64,000 bases of DNA from Ophiosphaerella korrae (lineage: Eukaryota > Ascomycota > Dothideomycetes > Pleosporales > Phaeosphaeriaceae): positions 87,077 to 151,076 of the forward strand of contig JALNQF010000111.1 of the NCBI GenBank assembly GCA_028456385.1, read 5' to 3'. A program made the translations under genes and the position numbers. Positions 1-10,810 of the stretch are shown here, piece by piece; the stretch's first letter is position 1, and each line of letters opens with the position of its first letter. The notes beneath the pieces were generated by a model that saw only the letters and a list, made by a program, of their open reading frames with translations, searched no databases and was not told where the DNA came from.

Positions 1-222
1 TTTGGCTCAAAATTGGGGCTAAAACTCGACAACTTTATAACGGCAAGGTTTATCACCCTGGAACTTCAACAGGAGTCTTGAAGTAGGTACATAGTGCTTA
101 TTATAAAATTCTAGAATTTATTATTAAGCTGTTGATGAGATATTAAGGTATAGTTTTTGCGATTTTTAGCGATTCTTGGGGTTGGCGGGATTGTGGTGGA
201 ACACGTCAACATGTTTTATTGG

Positions 223-585
223 TAAGCTGCGCACCCCAAAAACCACCAAAAATCACGAAAACCCCACCTTAAGATGTCAACAACTACTGCGCAGAAAGAT
301 TTAATATTATGACATAGGCTTTTTATGCTCCTTCTAAGACATATATCTTACTCTTAAGGTTTATACTTAAGCTGTTATCAAGATATAACAATTTGGGAGC
401 TAAAACAGTTCGAAAATTGTATATCTTAGGAATTACTAGATATTATTTTTCTATATATACATAATATACTCTAGAATGGGATAAAAGACTATATTAAAAA
501 TCTTAGACTGTTCTGCGCAGTAGTTGTTGAGATCTTAAAGTGCGGTTTTCGTGATTTTTGGTGGTTTTTTGGGGTGCGCAGCTTA
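223..585. mobile_element. Fold-back MITE-like element with long inverted arms
   Basis: Arms at 223-294 and 513-585 are near-perfect reverse complements of each other (about 72 bp), both ending in TAAGCTGCGCACCCC at the outside and CTGCGCAG at the inside. The 220-bp middle is AT-rich and has no reading frame. If the terminal TA on each side is counted as the target duplication, this looks like a non-autonomous Tc1/mariner-type MITE. No transposase is present. Family assignment is inference from TA ends and structure only. Confidence 0.7.
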
Positions 586-1107
586 CTGATGACGTTAACT
601 ACGCTTCGAGGGCGGGACGAGCTGCATCAGTGCCCGCTGCACCGTAGATGAATAATGTAGAAGGAGAAGGATTTGCATCAAGCCCGCTCATGGTTTCCTT
701 GTAAAGCTGACCGGATGCGAAATAGTCTCGACGCGTCCGAATGCAGCCAAGATAGAGTCGCAGTTTCTTGGGTGCACCTGGGCAGTGCGTCGCCAACTCT
801 GGGCGCTGACTCGGATGCCTTCACTGCCAAACCGCCCACCCCTAGCTCTCTTGGGATCGTTCACTGATCACCACACCTTATTCACTAGAGATTCTCAGTG
901 ATACAGGTGCACTATAGCTATTCCTGCGGGTGCCTTCATTCACCGGTGTCCAATATCAAGAGTCTTAGCGGGAAGCTGCGCCGCCTGCCTGCCAAAGACC
1001 CTGCTTTGTCTCTTAGCCCCTCACTTTGAATCGTTCCGGGCCAAGTCCTCCTCTACAACTTGTCCAGAGAAGCTTCAACTTAGCAGAAGTTACCCAAGTC
1101 TGGAGCT
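586..1107. other. Intergenic, upstream of the dehydrogenase gene
   Basis: I see no convincing gene here. Short open frames occur on both strands but lack family resemblance or splice signals. The last 150 bases are pyrimidine-rich (CTTGTCC, CTCCTCT), as is common in fungal promoters just before an ATG. Confidence 0.4.
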
Positions 1108-2150
1108 ATGGCAGGAACCATCATACTCACTGGAGCAAACAGCTCCCTCGGTATCCCTGCGGCCGAGCATCTTCTCTCATCCTATCCTGACTACACCGCC
1201 ATCTTCACTGTGAGGAATGCTTCTGAGTCCGACGCAAACACAACCAAGTTACGCGACGCTATTGCTCGCTCCTCCAACACAAAGGCTACGGTTCACGCCC
1301 TCGATCTCTCCAGTTTGTCGGCGGTCCACGCTTTTGCGGACCAGATCTCCTCTGACATCTCGAGTGGGAAGTATCCTCCTCTCGCCGCCATCATCGCCAA
1401 TGCCTACTACTGGAACTTGGTCGGTGACCCGGAAATCACCTCAGATGGTTTCGACAAGACCTTCGAAGTTGCTCACATTGCACATTCGGCTCTCATTCTC
1501 CGACTCATAGGTAGCTTTGGTGAGAAAGGCCGTGTGATCCTCTTGTCAAGTGACTCTCACTGGCCTGGCAAGAACTCGATTGAGAAATACCCTCCTGTCA
1601 TTCCCAGCAATTTAGATGAGTTGATCAGGCCTGTATCTTATGCAGACAAGCAAGGGCGTGGCTACCAAAGGTATGCCATCGCCAAACTAGCCATCACAAC
1701 ATGGTTATATCCCCTCAATAGGTACCTTCAGAAGGTAAGTGGGTATGATTCGGCCTCCTCTGGCTTGCTAACTCAATCAAGGATGCATCCCTATCCAAGA
1801 TCAGCGCCGTTGCCATCAACCCAGGCAACCTCGTTGATTCGCGCGCCCTAACAAGCAATACTCCGGCCAGCCTACAAAGAATGCAACGATTCATCCTCAA
1901 GCCTCTCCTGCCCCTCCTCAAGATCCTGATGGGGCCGACTTTGCGTACTGCTCGCCCCGCTGGTATCGATGTCATTGAGCTTTCCGTCAACCCTAAGTAT
2001 GCAGACAAGAGAGGTTTTTACACACTGCTGCAAGAGGACCAGAGCTCCCCAGACAGTCAAGATGAGACCAAGCAGGAGAGTCTCTGGAAGAAGACTCTGG
2101 AATGGGCGAGGATCACACCAGAGAACACCGCTCTGAGAGCTGGATTATGA
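1108..2150 (+). CDS. Short-chain dehydrogenase/reductase (SDR), 331 aa, one intron
   Basis: NAD(P)-dependent oxidoreductase of the SDR family; the substrate cannot be told. The protein starts at the ATG at 1108 with a Rossmann strand and the glycine motif TGANSSLG (residues 8-15), has the NAG-loop position as ANAY, a Ser in the LLSSDSHW stretch, and the catalytic pair as YxxxK (YAIAK, about residue 192). A 47-bp intron at 1735-1781 (GTAAGT, CTAAC branch, CAAG acceptor) joins 209 codons to a 122-codon second exon in phase 0. The second exon supplies the post-catalytic segment with INPGNL (the usual NPG after the YxxxK) and a C-terminal region resembling fungal WW-oxidoreductase or 3-ketosteroid-reductase-like SDRs. 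Gene structure is well supported; the exact reaction is unknown. Confidence 0.85.
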
Positions 2151-5100
2151 GTCATGGGTCATGAGTTGCTTTTTTAATTTGCCAGGTAAGCTTTTAAAGG
2201 CGTCTATTGCAACTACTACGATATCGCAATGCGTACCTGAGCCCCATGTATTTGTTCTAAATGCTAAACCTTGGGGTATGGTGTGGTGTAGTAGGATCGC
2301 ACGTGATCGGAGAGGCTCAGGTTAGCCTTGCGGCTCTGTAGGGGCTCCGAGTGAGATCGGATGAGGAATATAGACACCGACGCCAGCTCGTCAAGTAGCT
2401 ACTCAAGCCATATATTCAACTCATCTCACCGACTGCGGGCCGGCACCTGCCTCCTACTACTACGTGCATCCCAGTATGACACAATGGTTAGGTGATGCGT
2501 CTTCAAATCTCAACTCAATTTTCATTCTTGCTTTGCTCGATCTGCAAACCTCTTCAAGAAGGGTGAAATCTCCAACTTTTTGCATGCCGTCTGCCAGTCT
2601 GAGCTCCACTTTCGGTGGAAGGGCTGATAACCCAGAAGGCCTCTTTCCACCTCCCCACTACGATACCCGTCAACTGTGCAGGCCTTTTGCTGAACAGAAG
2701 CCAGCTCGGGAATGACATGTACGGATCCCGTACGGGATTTCAGGTGTATGGTAAGCCGAATGCAGTTAGGGCTGTAGTTGAATCAGTGATCTGCACTAAG
2801 GCCCCGACGAATGCTTCACGGCGTTGAATACACTGCGTGGAAACGCACTTCGCTTCGTGTATAATAAGCGTTGTTTTGGCTGCAATCATGTGTTCATCTT
2901 CAGCTCGTGCCACGACTGCATTAGGAGAGCATTGGCCTCAGCATTGAGATGAGCACCCGGCGTTAAACCACTCTTCATCTGACGTCGATACGAACTCCTT
3001 CCAACTCACCTGGGTATCACCCTATTAGATCAAGCAGCCTCTTACGATAAGAAATAGCGCAGCGCAGCGCAACCGCAAGGTGGATATTGAATCAGAAAGA
3101 AACAAATAACCGACAATGAGCAAGGGACGGGCCCGCCAGGACACCTCCCCTTCCCCCTCTTCTTCAAAATCCTCCACTATTGCGACGAAAACTTCGCCCT
3201 TGCCCTCAACCTCCAGCAGCAAGCTTTCGCAACAGTACAGAGGCAGGCATACCGCCGGCTGTGTGAATATGCTTCTTGAATCCCGGATCCCGACATCCAG
3301 CTCGCGCGCCTCAACCCGCTGGTTGGATGTGCCTGGTGCTGTTCCTGCACGTCTTTGGGTTTCCGCACGGAGCTCTCCTTCTCAAGTCGGTTACGTCTTT
3401 CCCTCCTGCTGCTTTCATCACATCCTCCAATGTTCCGCCATGGGTGCCAGCCTGGCTGTCATCAAATTTATCGACTCGGTTGTCATTTTCGACATTGTCC
3501 TTCTCTTGCCCCCAAGCCGTAGCAGCACAGCTAATCCAGCCCGCCGCCTTGCTTGTCGCGGTCCTTCTTTTCCAGCGCTATTCACGGGTGGAATGACCTG
3601 ATCGACGCGCCAGGCGACGCACTCGTCACACACGAGCGGGAACGCCCTGTCGTGCGCAGTGTTGTTCACGATAATTCAAGGCGTGGCCGGCGCCGCGCTT
3701 CTCGCAATAATGCCGCCCAATCCCGAGGATAATGTGCGAGTTGCCTGGCCAAGCAGTAGCGAACCTGTACTACCCGTGGGCGAAGCGGCACACACATTTT
3801 GCACAGTACGTACTAGGCGTGTGTCTTGCGTGGGGTGGCGCTGTGGGCACGGCGGGCGTTCTTGAGGCAGCAGAACCAGGAAAAAGGGACGATATCTAGA
3901 CCGGCACAACGGGAACGAGCACCGGGTGCTTGCTGCCACTGGGTACAATGATCATCAAAGTTGATTTGAGGCATCCGTCGAGCTGTTGGTGGTGGTTCAG
4001 GTATGGATTTTGGCTCGCTGGTGGATCGACAGCAGTGGGTCTGATATTAGCGTGCTTATTATGAAATCGGAAAGCCACAGAAGCTATAACGGTGGAACGT
4101 AAGACAAGTTGTTTCCTGATCATGAACAAACGCGGAAGAAATTCTCAAGTTTGAATGTGGATTATCATATACCGTTTGTTCCTCACCGTCGTAATCGTGT
4201 AGCCCGCTGCTCCCGCGCAAAATTGCCTGCGTTCTCTTATCTAGAGCTAGGGCTCTTTCGCTCAGTAGAGTTAAGGCCCTGGCAGCTCCTAATTCAGAAC
4301 GCAAGTCATCTGGACAGCACGGGTGCATTGCGATGGTTTGTCTTGGCTGTGTAAACTGCGACTACGCCTGGAAGCGGCACAATATTGGAATTCACACGTG
4401 GCTCCAGGGAACAAGGGATGACTCTAAGATAGTCCGCTTAGTGAACGAATTCCTTCGTTCTGAAAACAAACTTTATTCGCTGGAGAAGTCACATTGAAAC
4501 CTACGAGGCAACTCGTGGTAGCAAAGAGATGAACATCGCGCTAACGCGATACAGAATAGTCAATGTATGTAGGATGATCTCAGACATCGCGGTGCTTACT
4601 TCCTCGTCTCCTTCACACCTGAATGTCATTACATGTAAATATCACGCATTGGATGCTGTTGGGGCTACCCCGCGTAGACGGACGTACACATAATCCCTCC
4701 GGTCTAGGCAAATCTCAAGACTAAGTTGCTGTCTTTCATATCAATCCAAATTTCTCGTTGGCAATTCACACTATCAAGTTATCTTCTACAACCCAACATG
4801 ATTCTTTTTTTTCAGAGTCTAATTTATACATCAATTTACATTACCGTCATGAAAAATATGAAAAACTGCTCCCCAGTCAGCCACAGTCAGGCATTCTTCG
4901 TTGGTTATTATCAAATTAGGGCTACCATGCCTGAATCAATTCATGTAAACCCTTCCTAGATCGGCTTCAATTCCTGAATTCGTAGACACTCACATGTGCT
5001 ATTCCATGGCTCTTGTGAATGTACACAAACATTGTGTTCAGGCTCTCGCACTTTCACTACAATGTTCCGTTTGCTGTTGCGTCACATTACTCACTTAAAA

Positions 5101-5260
5101 TTTCCGCCGGCGCTTACATAGTTGCCTATGGTAATTTTCCTACAAAAAAAAAACACACTGAACTGCACTCTCCCACCACCCAAGCTCAACTTGCCAACCA
5201 ACAATCTGCGACCGTTTCTCGCGAAGCTCCGATCCGTCAGTGCAACCCGAGAACTACAAG
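2151..5260. other. 3.1-kb stretch without a supported gene
   Basis: Several open frames of 60-160 codons overlap on both strands between 3025 and 3950, in GC-richer sequence than the flanks, with hydrophobic stretches in one plus frame (about 3330-3590). Compositional contrast suggests a decayed or multi-intron gene, but no frame could be joined to a recognisable family and I do not call one. From 4360 to 5200 the sequence is AT-rich and non-coding. The 130 bases before 5261 are rich in pyrimidines and CAAC, consistent with a promoter or 5' UTR for the next gene. Confidence 0.4.
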
Positions 5261-6343
5261 ATGGAGATAGATCCTGTTGCTCTCTATGGGCCCCAGGAGT
5301 GCAACCTCAACCTCGCCGCATTCTTGTCAGGCGTCGACGATGAGTCTGTTCTCCGCCACTTCCTCAGATATCCGCTGCTTGGTGCACCTCCACTGTTGAA
5401 CGACGCTGCTGTCGTCTGCCTCGACATCGAGTGGTGGTCCAAGGAGCCCAAACCCACCACTGAAATCGGTATCGCTGAGCTAATGTTACGTGGTCAAGGT
5501 CTTTCAGCCCATGCCGAGAATATTCTCAGTGGCATTCAGGTCGCCCATGCTCGCATCATTCCCTACGCGCACCTTCGCAACAACTTCCCGGGCGCAGGAA
5601 ACCCCGAAAAGTTTCACTTTGGAACTAGCAAGTTTGTCACTATGGAAGAGGCACGTGATGTCATCGTTGACACTTTCGTGCGTCCTCGCCAGAACGGCGA
5701 CGGTTCTCTCCAGCCCATTATTCTCATCGGACATGCTGTTGACAACGAATTTGACCATATCCAGCGCGTTTTTGGTGTTGACTTACGTACCTACCGCACC
5801 GTAGTCAAGGTCATCGATACTCAAGTCATGGCGGCCAACGCAGGCATCACAGGCCCTCGAGGTCCTAATATCGGTCTCGGGGACCTCCTCGACTACTTCA
5901 ACATTCGCATTGATGACTTGCATACAGCTGGCAATGACACTGCAGGCACTCTGATGGCAGCTGTCCTTATGTCGCTCCGACGCGATCTCTACCCGTTCCA
6001 CTTCCCGAAGCCACCTGCTATGATGCATGGCCGTCATATGCAGCTTGTCGTTGAGCGTGTAATGGCGATCGCAAAGTCGCATCCACCGCCATCCTGGGGT
6101 GTTTCGGTCTACTGTACGCGTTGTGATCGCTATAATCACTTACGTGAGGACTGTCTCGCCATGATCAGTTGTGCTATCTGCAAGAACTGTGCGTCTCAAA
6201 AAATTAGCCGAGCTTTTAACACTCATGCAACGTCCAAGTGCACCCTTCAATACACTGGTCCGCCAAAGAGTGGACGTTTCGTCCTCAATGAGTTCATGGA
6301 GTATGAAGCCGTGCTTGGCGATGAGAACCGAGACTGGGACTAG
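5261..6343 (+). CDS. RNase-H-fold 3'-5' exonuclease-like protein with C-terminal zinc knuckle (Gfd2/YDR514C-like)
   Basis: An intronless 360-residue protein starting at the ATG at 5261; the frame is open seven codons further but without another ATG. The core has the DEDD exonuclease signature: DIE in VVCLDIEWW (about residue 54), an HxxxNExD segment in LIGHAVDNEFDHIQ (about 162) and a late Asp in AGNDTAGTLM (about 225). This resembles the Gfd2/YDR514C-like RNase H-fold domain of fungal proteins. The C-terminus adds CTRCDRYNHLREDC, a perfect CX2CX4HX4C zinc knuckle (about residue 292), followed by a further CX2CX2C cluster with a later His and Cys. I infer a nucleic-acid-binding nuclease or nuclease-like protein; activity and substrate are not shown. 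Confidence 0.75.
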   Translation: MEIDPVALYGPQECNLNLAAFLSGVDDESVLRHFLRYPLLGAPPLLNDAAVVCLDIEWWSKEPKPTTEIGIAELMLRGQGLSAHAENILSGIQVAHARIIPYAHLRNNFPGAGNPEKFHFGTSKFVTMEEARDVIVDTFVRPRQNGDGSLQPIILIGHAVDNEFDHIQRVFGVDLRTYRTVVKVIDTQVMAANAGITGPRGPNIGLGDLLDYFNIRIDDLHTAGNDTAGTLMAAVLMSLRRDLYPFHFPKPPAMMHGRHMQLVVERVMAIAKSHPPPSWGVSVYCTRCDRYNHLREDCLAMISCAICKNCASQKISRAFNTHATSKCTLQYTGPPKSGRFVLNEFMEYEAVLGDENRDWD

Positions 6344-6795
6344 GTAAGCTAACATGGGGATAGCTCCCAAGCTAGAAATCTCTGAGGCTGTCCTCTGGCT
6401 CAAGCATTTGAGAATCGATTAGGAATGATATGGGATAGGAGGAAATGACGGGAAGGCCTTGAATATATCATAATCACTGGACTACAGAATGGCTTCGGGA
6501 TAATTACGGAAGAAGAATGAACGATCGGTGCACAGCCAGAGAAATGCAACACTTCTACCCATTATGTTTTCAACATTACTTTAAACATCCAAAGTGTTGT
6601 TCACTATGTAAAAAATTATGACTCGTGACGCATGCTAAGCTGCAATTCTAGGTATTATGGTCCCCTATTTGGACGTGTTTCAGAGATCCGTGGAGATGAA
6701 ACGCCCGACGCAACACCATGTCGTGACCGCATCTCGAATCTCAATAACACCTAACTTCTCAATCATTCTTTCCATACACCATCAATGTCGTCGTT
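6344..6795. other. Intergenic
   Basis: Nothing recognisable. The sequence just before 6796 (TCAATAACACC, CATACACCATCAATG) is typical of a fungal 5' leader. A second ATG at 6785 is out of frame with the downstream gene. Confidence 0.4.
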
Positions 6796-7611
6796 ATGGC
6801 AATTACGCGACCCATTATCATTATAGCATCCTCTATCACGCTCATCTTAGTAATTGCACTCTCGCTCGCATCCGCCATCGAAGTTCGCGCAGCACCCAAC
6901 AAGCTCGTGCAAGTGCATCTCGCGCAGGCAGCAAAAATCGGAGGATCAGAAGCAATCGTAGGAGCAAAAGCCAAACTTAATGGATCCGATTTCGATCGCG
7001 TCGACGTCTGGCACGGGACGTCGCTAGTGCCAGGCACGTCTTTGGCCTCCGGCACCCCTCTGCCTCCGGCCATGACAGCGACCGAAGAAGGCATGCTTGG
7101 AGCCACTCCCACACCGCATCGAAGCGCAAGCTGGGCCGATGAAGGCGTTATCGGCCCCAGCAAAACACCCCTACCCAAACCCGTGCCGGCGCCACGACCC
7201 CCAGCGCCCCCAGCGACACCTCAAATTCCCATAATGGCGCTGTCGTATTCCGGCTCTGGAGGGCCTAAGCATTGTCGCGGCAACCTCGTGCAGAAAATGC
7301 GCTTCCCGCCGCCGCTTGACCAGTGGAAGAATGGGACGTGCATCAATCTCCCGAAAGAAGCGCGCTGCGGATTGTTCCTTTCTAGCAAGGGCGATAATTG
7401 CGAGGCACAGCTGTACAATATGCCAAACTGTTATAATACGACGCGCACTTTCGTCAACACAGTCGTGTTCATGCCTGAGGAGAGGCCTGTGGGAGCGCTA
7501 TGGAGCAGTATGTATGTACGGTGCGGCGTTGAGGTACCAGAGGCTAAGATGCTGGATCCGGGGATCTTGGGTGATCATTTGAAGCCGAAGCCGAAACCTG
7601 GGGGAGGATGA
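6796..7611 (+). CDS. Predicted secreted or signal-anchored Cys-rich protein, 271 aa
   Basis: Not a family I can name. Residues 5-29 form a strong hydrophobic segment ending in small residues (LASA), reading as a signal peptide or N-terminal anchor. Residues about 30-145 are low-complexity with many Gly, Thr and Pro, including a proline-rich stretch near 135-150 that looks like a linker. The C-terminal domain (about 155-260) carries six cysteines, in HCRG, GTCINL, ARCGLF, DNCEAQ, NCYN and VRCGV, an even number suited to three disulfides, and two or three N-glycosylation sequons (NGT, NTT). Ordered architecture suggests an extracellular domain on a stalk. It could be a cell-wall protein or an effector-like secreted protein; neither is shown. 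The frame has no intron. Confidence 0.65.
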   Translation: MAITRPIIIIASSITLILVIALSLASAIEVRAAPNKLVQVHLAQAAKIGGSEAIVGAKAKLNGSDFDRVDVWHGTSLVPGTSLASGTPLPPAMTATEEGMLGATPTPHRSASWADEGVIGPSKTPLPKPVPAPRPPAPPATPQIPIMALSYSGSGGPKHCRGNLVQKMRFPPPLDQWKNGTCINLPKEARCGLFLSSKGDNCEAQLYNMPNCYNTTRTFVNTVVFMPEERPVGALWSSMYVRCGVEVPEAKMLDPGILGDHLKPKPKPGGG

Positions 7612-8743
7612 AAATGAAGAAGAGCAACAATGGGAGATTAGAAAGAGATGTACCACTGGGGATAGCTGCAGGACACCAACTCGATCACAGGAAGACGGCG
7701 GAGCAACCACCTTTCCAACGAGGAAGATCGTAGGTGCTCGAGAGGCATACAGCACGGAAAATCGCCATATCGCAAACGGGTTCTACACGCCTCTATGTAA
7801 CGGAAGATGCCACCGGACGGCGAATAAAGAGGAAAGCTCTTGCGCCATTGAGCACATCTGGACTTTATATGCGACGCACACGGGCCTTCCCAGGAACGAA
7901 ATCTTTAGAGCCCTATTTAGGACGCATATAGAGTCTGGAAGACTGTCAAAGTAGTTGTGCTTGACGATAATGAATGAACTAAAACTAATGGACTACGCGT
8001 TTTGAAAGTATCCTAAATCGCGGCTAGCACAAGGAACTGGCCAAAACGGATAAGAAGTCTGCGGAGAACTACTCGCGCTATGGAGAACTAATATTTTGCT
8101 TCAGACCTCGGACCAAAGCTTTTTTCGAACTAGTTATCTGATCGATTTTTCCTGTGACCGATGCTCAACCATAACATTTTTTCTAGTACTCTAATACATT
8201 CCGTTCGTTATTGGTGCTCTAGTCAAGTCCGATGAACTGCTGACCAATCGCGCTCGAGATGCCGCTCACCTCCCACGACCCCGCAATCTGGTGCTGGTAG
8301 TGGCATGTAGTTGCCTAATTCTTAGAAACTCTTAGCAACGCCAGAATCCCTCTCTTTATCCTTAGGCCAAAGAAAATACTTAAATCATGGAGCATACAAC
8401 GTCTGCAACAGCATCAAAGGAACAGAGAGTGTCAAAAAGAGCTGCTAGCGAAGGGCCCGAGGATGTCGGGCTTTGCTAGCTAAAGTTAGAAGGGTCTTTG
8501 GAGAAAAGGTATGCACGCCCAACTACTTTGACGGAGTGACTATTTGGGTAAACGAGCTTTGTAGTCCATGACTAAACTAACATAGTAAGATCGAAGGGCT
8601 TCCCGCTCTCAGTCACTCACAGCTTATTGTCAATCGGGGTAACGAGCCCAAATACATTACCTAAAGGGTTTTTTCAACCTACACCGGAAAATGAAAAGAC
8701 CACAGGAGAACGTTTGACAGTCGCAGGGGAAATCTTACGAAAT
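7612..8743. other. 1.1-kb intergenic region before the HET gene
   Basis: No gene seen. Contains an imperfect hairpin at 8443-8480 (arms GCTAGCGAAGGGCCCGA and TCGGGCTTTGCTAGC). The HET gene's frame is open back to about 8627 without an ATG, so an upstream exon within this stretch is possible. Confidence 0.35.
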
Positions 8744-10727
8744 ATGAGCGATGAAGATGAGATCGGTCCAGCTGCACTCCTTCCCTTTGTGCCGTATGTT
8801 GAAAAGAGGCTGGACTCGGCAAGGCACGATTACTCTGAAAGAGGAGATATGGCCTTTAATCCAGTCGAAACCGTAAAAAATTGGCTTCGAGTATGTGAGG
8901 TAGTGCATGAAGGGTATTGTGGAGCCGGCACTCGAACTGAGACAAGTCCTTGGAATGGACCATTACTTCTCATTGATTGCCAAGATAATTGCTTGATAAA
9001 TGCTCCCAGTAACCCAAGATATATCACATTGAGTTACACTTGGGGACAAGATGATGCATCTACCTCAACCACGCGCCAGAACCTTGCCGAACTACAAAAA
9101 CTAAATGGATTAGCTAAGTTTCAGCTTCCTCGTACTATCAATGATGCTATCAGCTTTATTAGTAAACTCGGAGAAAGATATCTTTGGGTGGATAGACTTT
9201 GCGTCATTCAGGATGGGCATGCCAAACAAAGCCAACTCAATGCCATGGGCAACATCTACGCTGGATCCTACTTTACTATCATCGCTGCGAAAAGCGCAAC
9301 CGCATCCGGTCCCCTGTACGGCGAGCGTACTATGCCTTGGCCAAAATTGCTTAAACGAACACCGCCGCTAATTAAATATACCACTCCAAAGGATAGTTCG
9401 CCCTCAACACCAGCAAAACTAACTGGTAAACGGATTGTTGTTTCCCAAGCCCAGCACTTGATGCGATCGCGATGGCATTCCCGCGTACGTAAACCCCGTT
9501 CTCGGACTAAGCATAAGATCTTCACTGACTCTTTACAACAATTTCTAGGCCTGGACTTTTCAAGAATATCTCTTTTCAAAAAGAAGGGTCGTATTTCAAG
9601 GAGAAACCGTGAATTGGGAATGCATCTATGATGCATGGCATGAAAAGCAACACGTTTCTGAGGAGAGCATCATGAAGCCGCCGGATCTTAATGATCAACC
9701 TACTGGATTTAACACTACGCCCTGGCCCGATATGTTACGCTATGCGCGGTTAGTATCAATCTTCAGCATACGAAATCTTACATATCCGGAAGATGTCCTC
9801 GACGCTTTTGCAGGTGTGCTCTCAGAACTCAGCAGGACGTTCCAAGGCGGTTTCATTTCTGGCCTTCCTCAAATGTGCTTCGATGCAGCTCTTCTTTGGC
9901 AACCTTGGAAAGGCTATATGAAGCGGCGCAAAAGCGTCAAATGCCAAGCTTCAGAAGCCATCATACCATCGTGGTCATGGGCAGGCTGGATAAACGCAGC
10001 GTTCAATTCTGAGAGTTGGAGAAGTGCAGCTTTTTATCAATACGAGACTTTAGGCAACCAACAGCTGGATCCATGCTCATGGATGACTATCAGCAGTGTG
10101 TCATGGTCGTATTCACTCAAGCTTACATCCGAGCGTAAGCCGATCAAAATCACCGCAAGCCAAACAGTGGAGAATCCTGAGGATACGGACCTACCAAAGG
10201 GGTGGTCGAGATCGGACCAAGGCCAATATTTCCACGGGCGTTGTCCCGACCAGTCATTCCACAGACCTGTCCCTATTCGCGACCCGCACATCGCCCATAC
10301 ACCACCAATCAGCGCTCGTTATATCCACGGTACTACAAGACGGGCATTCCTCGAATCTGGTGAGACATTCCTAAGCTCTGCTTCTTATGCCGCTGTTACC
10401 GATTTATTGGTACCTGGGTCTGGCACGTGGGCCGGTGTGCTCCGTTTGAATCAGACACTAGAAGCGACGATCAAAAATCCTTGGGGACGGCGTATGGAGC
10501 TGATTGAGATCTCGATGGGGTCTGTGGAGAACAATGAGGTAGAGAAAAGAAGTTTCGATGAGTGGATGAGAGGATTATGGCCGCGTAACCAGGGTGTTTA
10601 TGAGTTCTACAATGTATTGTGGGTTGAGTGGAAGGAGGATGTAGCATATAGAAAGGCGTATGGGAGAGTGGAAAAGAGTGTTTGGGAAGGCATCGAGAAG
10701 GACACGATAGATGTTACACTCGGTTGA
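8744..10727 (+). CDS. HET-domain (heterokaryon incompatibility) protein, about 639 aa, one intron
   Basis: HET domains are fungal death-triggering modules in non-self recognition. The three blocks are all visible: YITLSYTWGQDD (about residue 89), then RYLWVDRLCVIQDG with a following NIYAGSYFTIIAA, then AWTFQEYLFSKRRVVF directly after the splice junction. A 64-bp intron at 9485-9548 (GTACGT, CTAAGC branch, TTTCTAG) lies just before the AWTFQE block and restores phase 0. The C-terminal 380 residues are the usual variable part, with PSWSWAGW, a motif commonly following HET domains. I chose the ATG at 8744 because the upstream open frame has no ATG; an additional 5' exon cannot be excluded. It looks intact. 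Confidence 0.85.
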
Positions 10728-10810
10728 CAATTTTTTTTAAAATACGTGGAGAAGTTATGATACGTTAAGAGCTACAAGTGAGTGTAAAGCTCAAGGTTAG
10801 AGGGTCTCCA

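Noticed and set aside
2450..2560. A possible tRNA-like stretch near CACAATGGTTAGGTGATGC.
   Set aside because: No acceptor pairing and no proper T-loop; not a tRNA gene.
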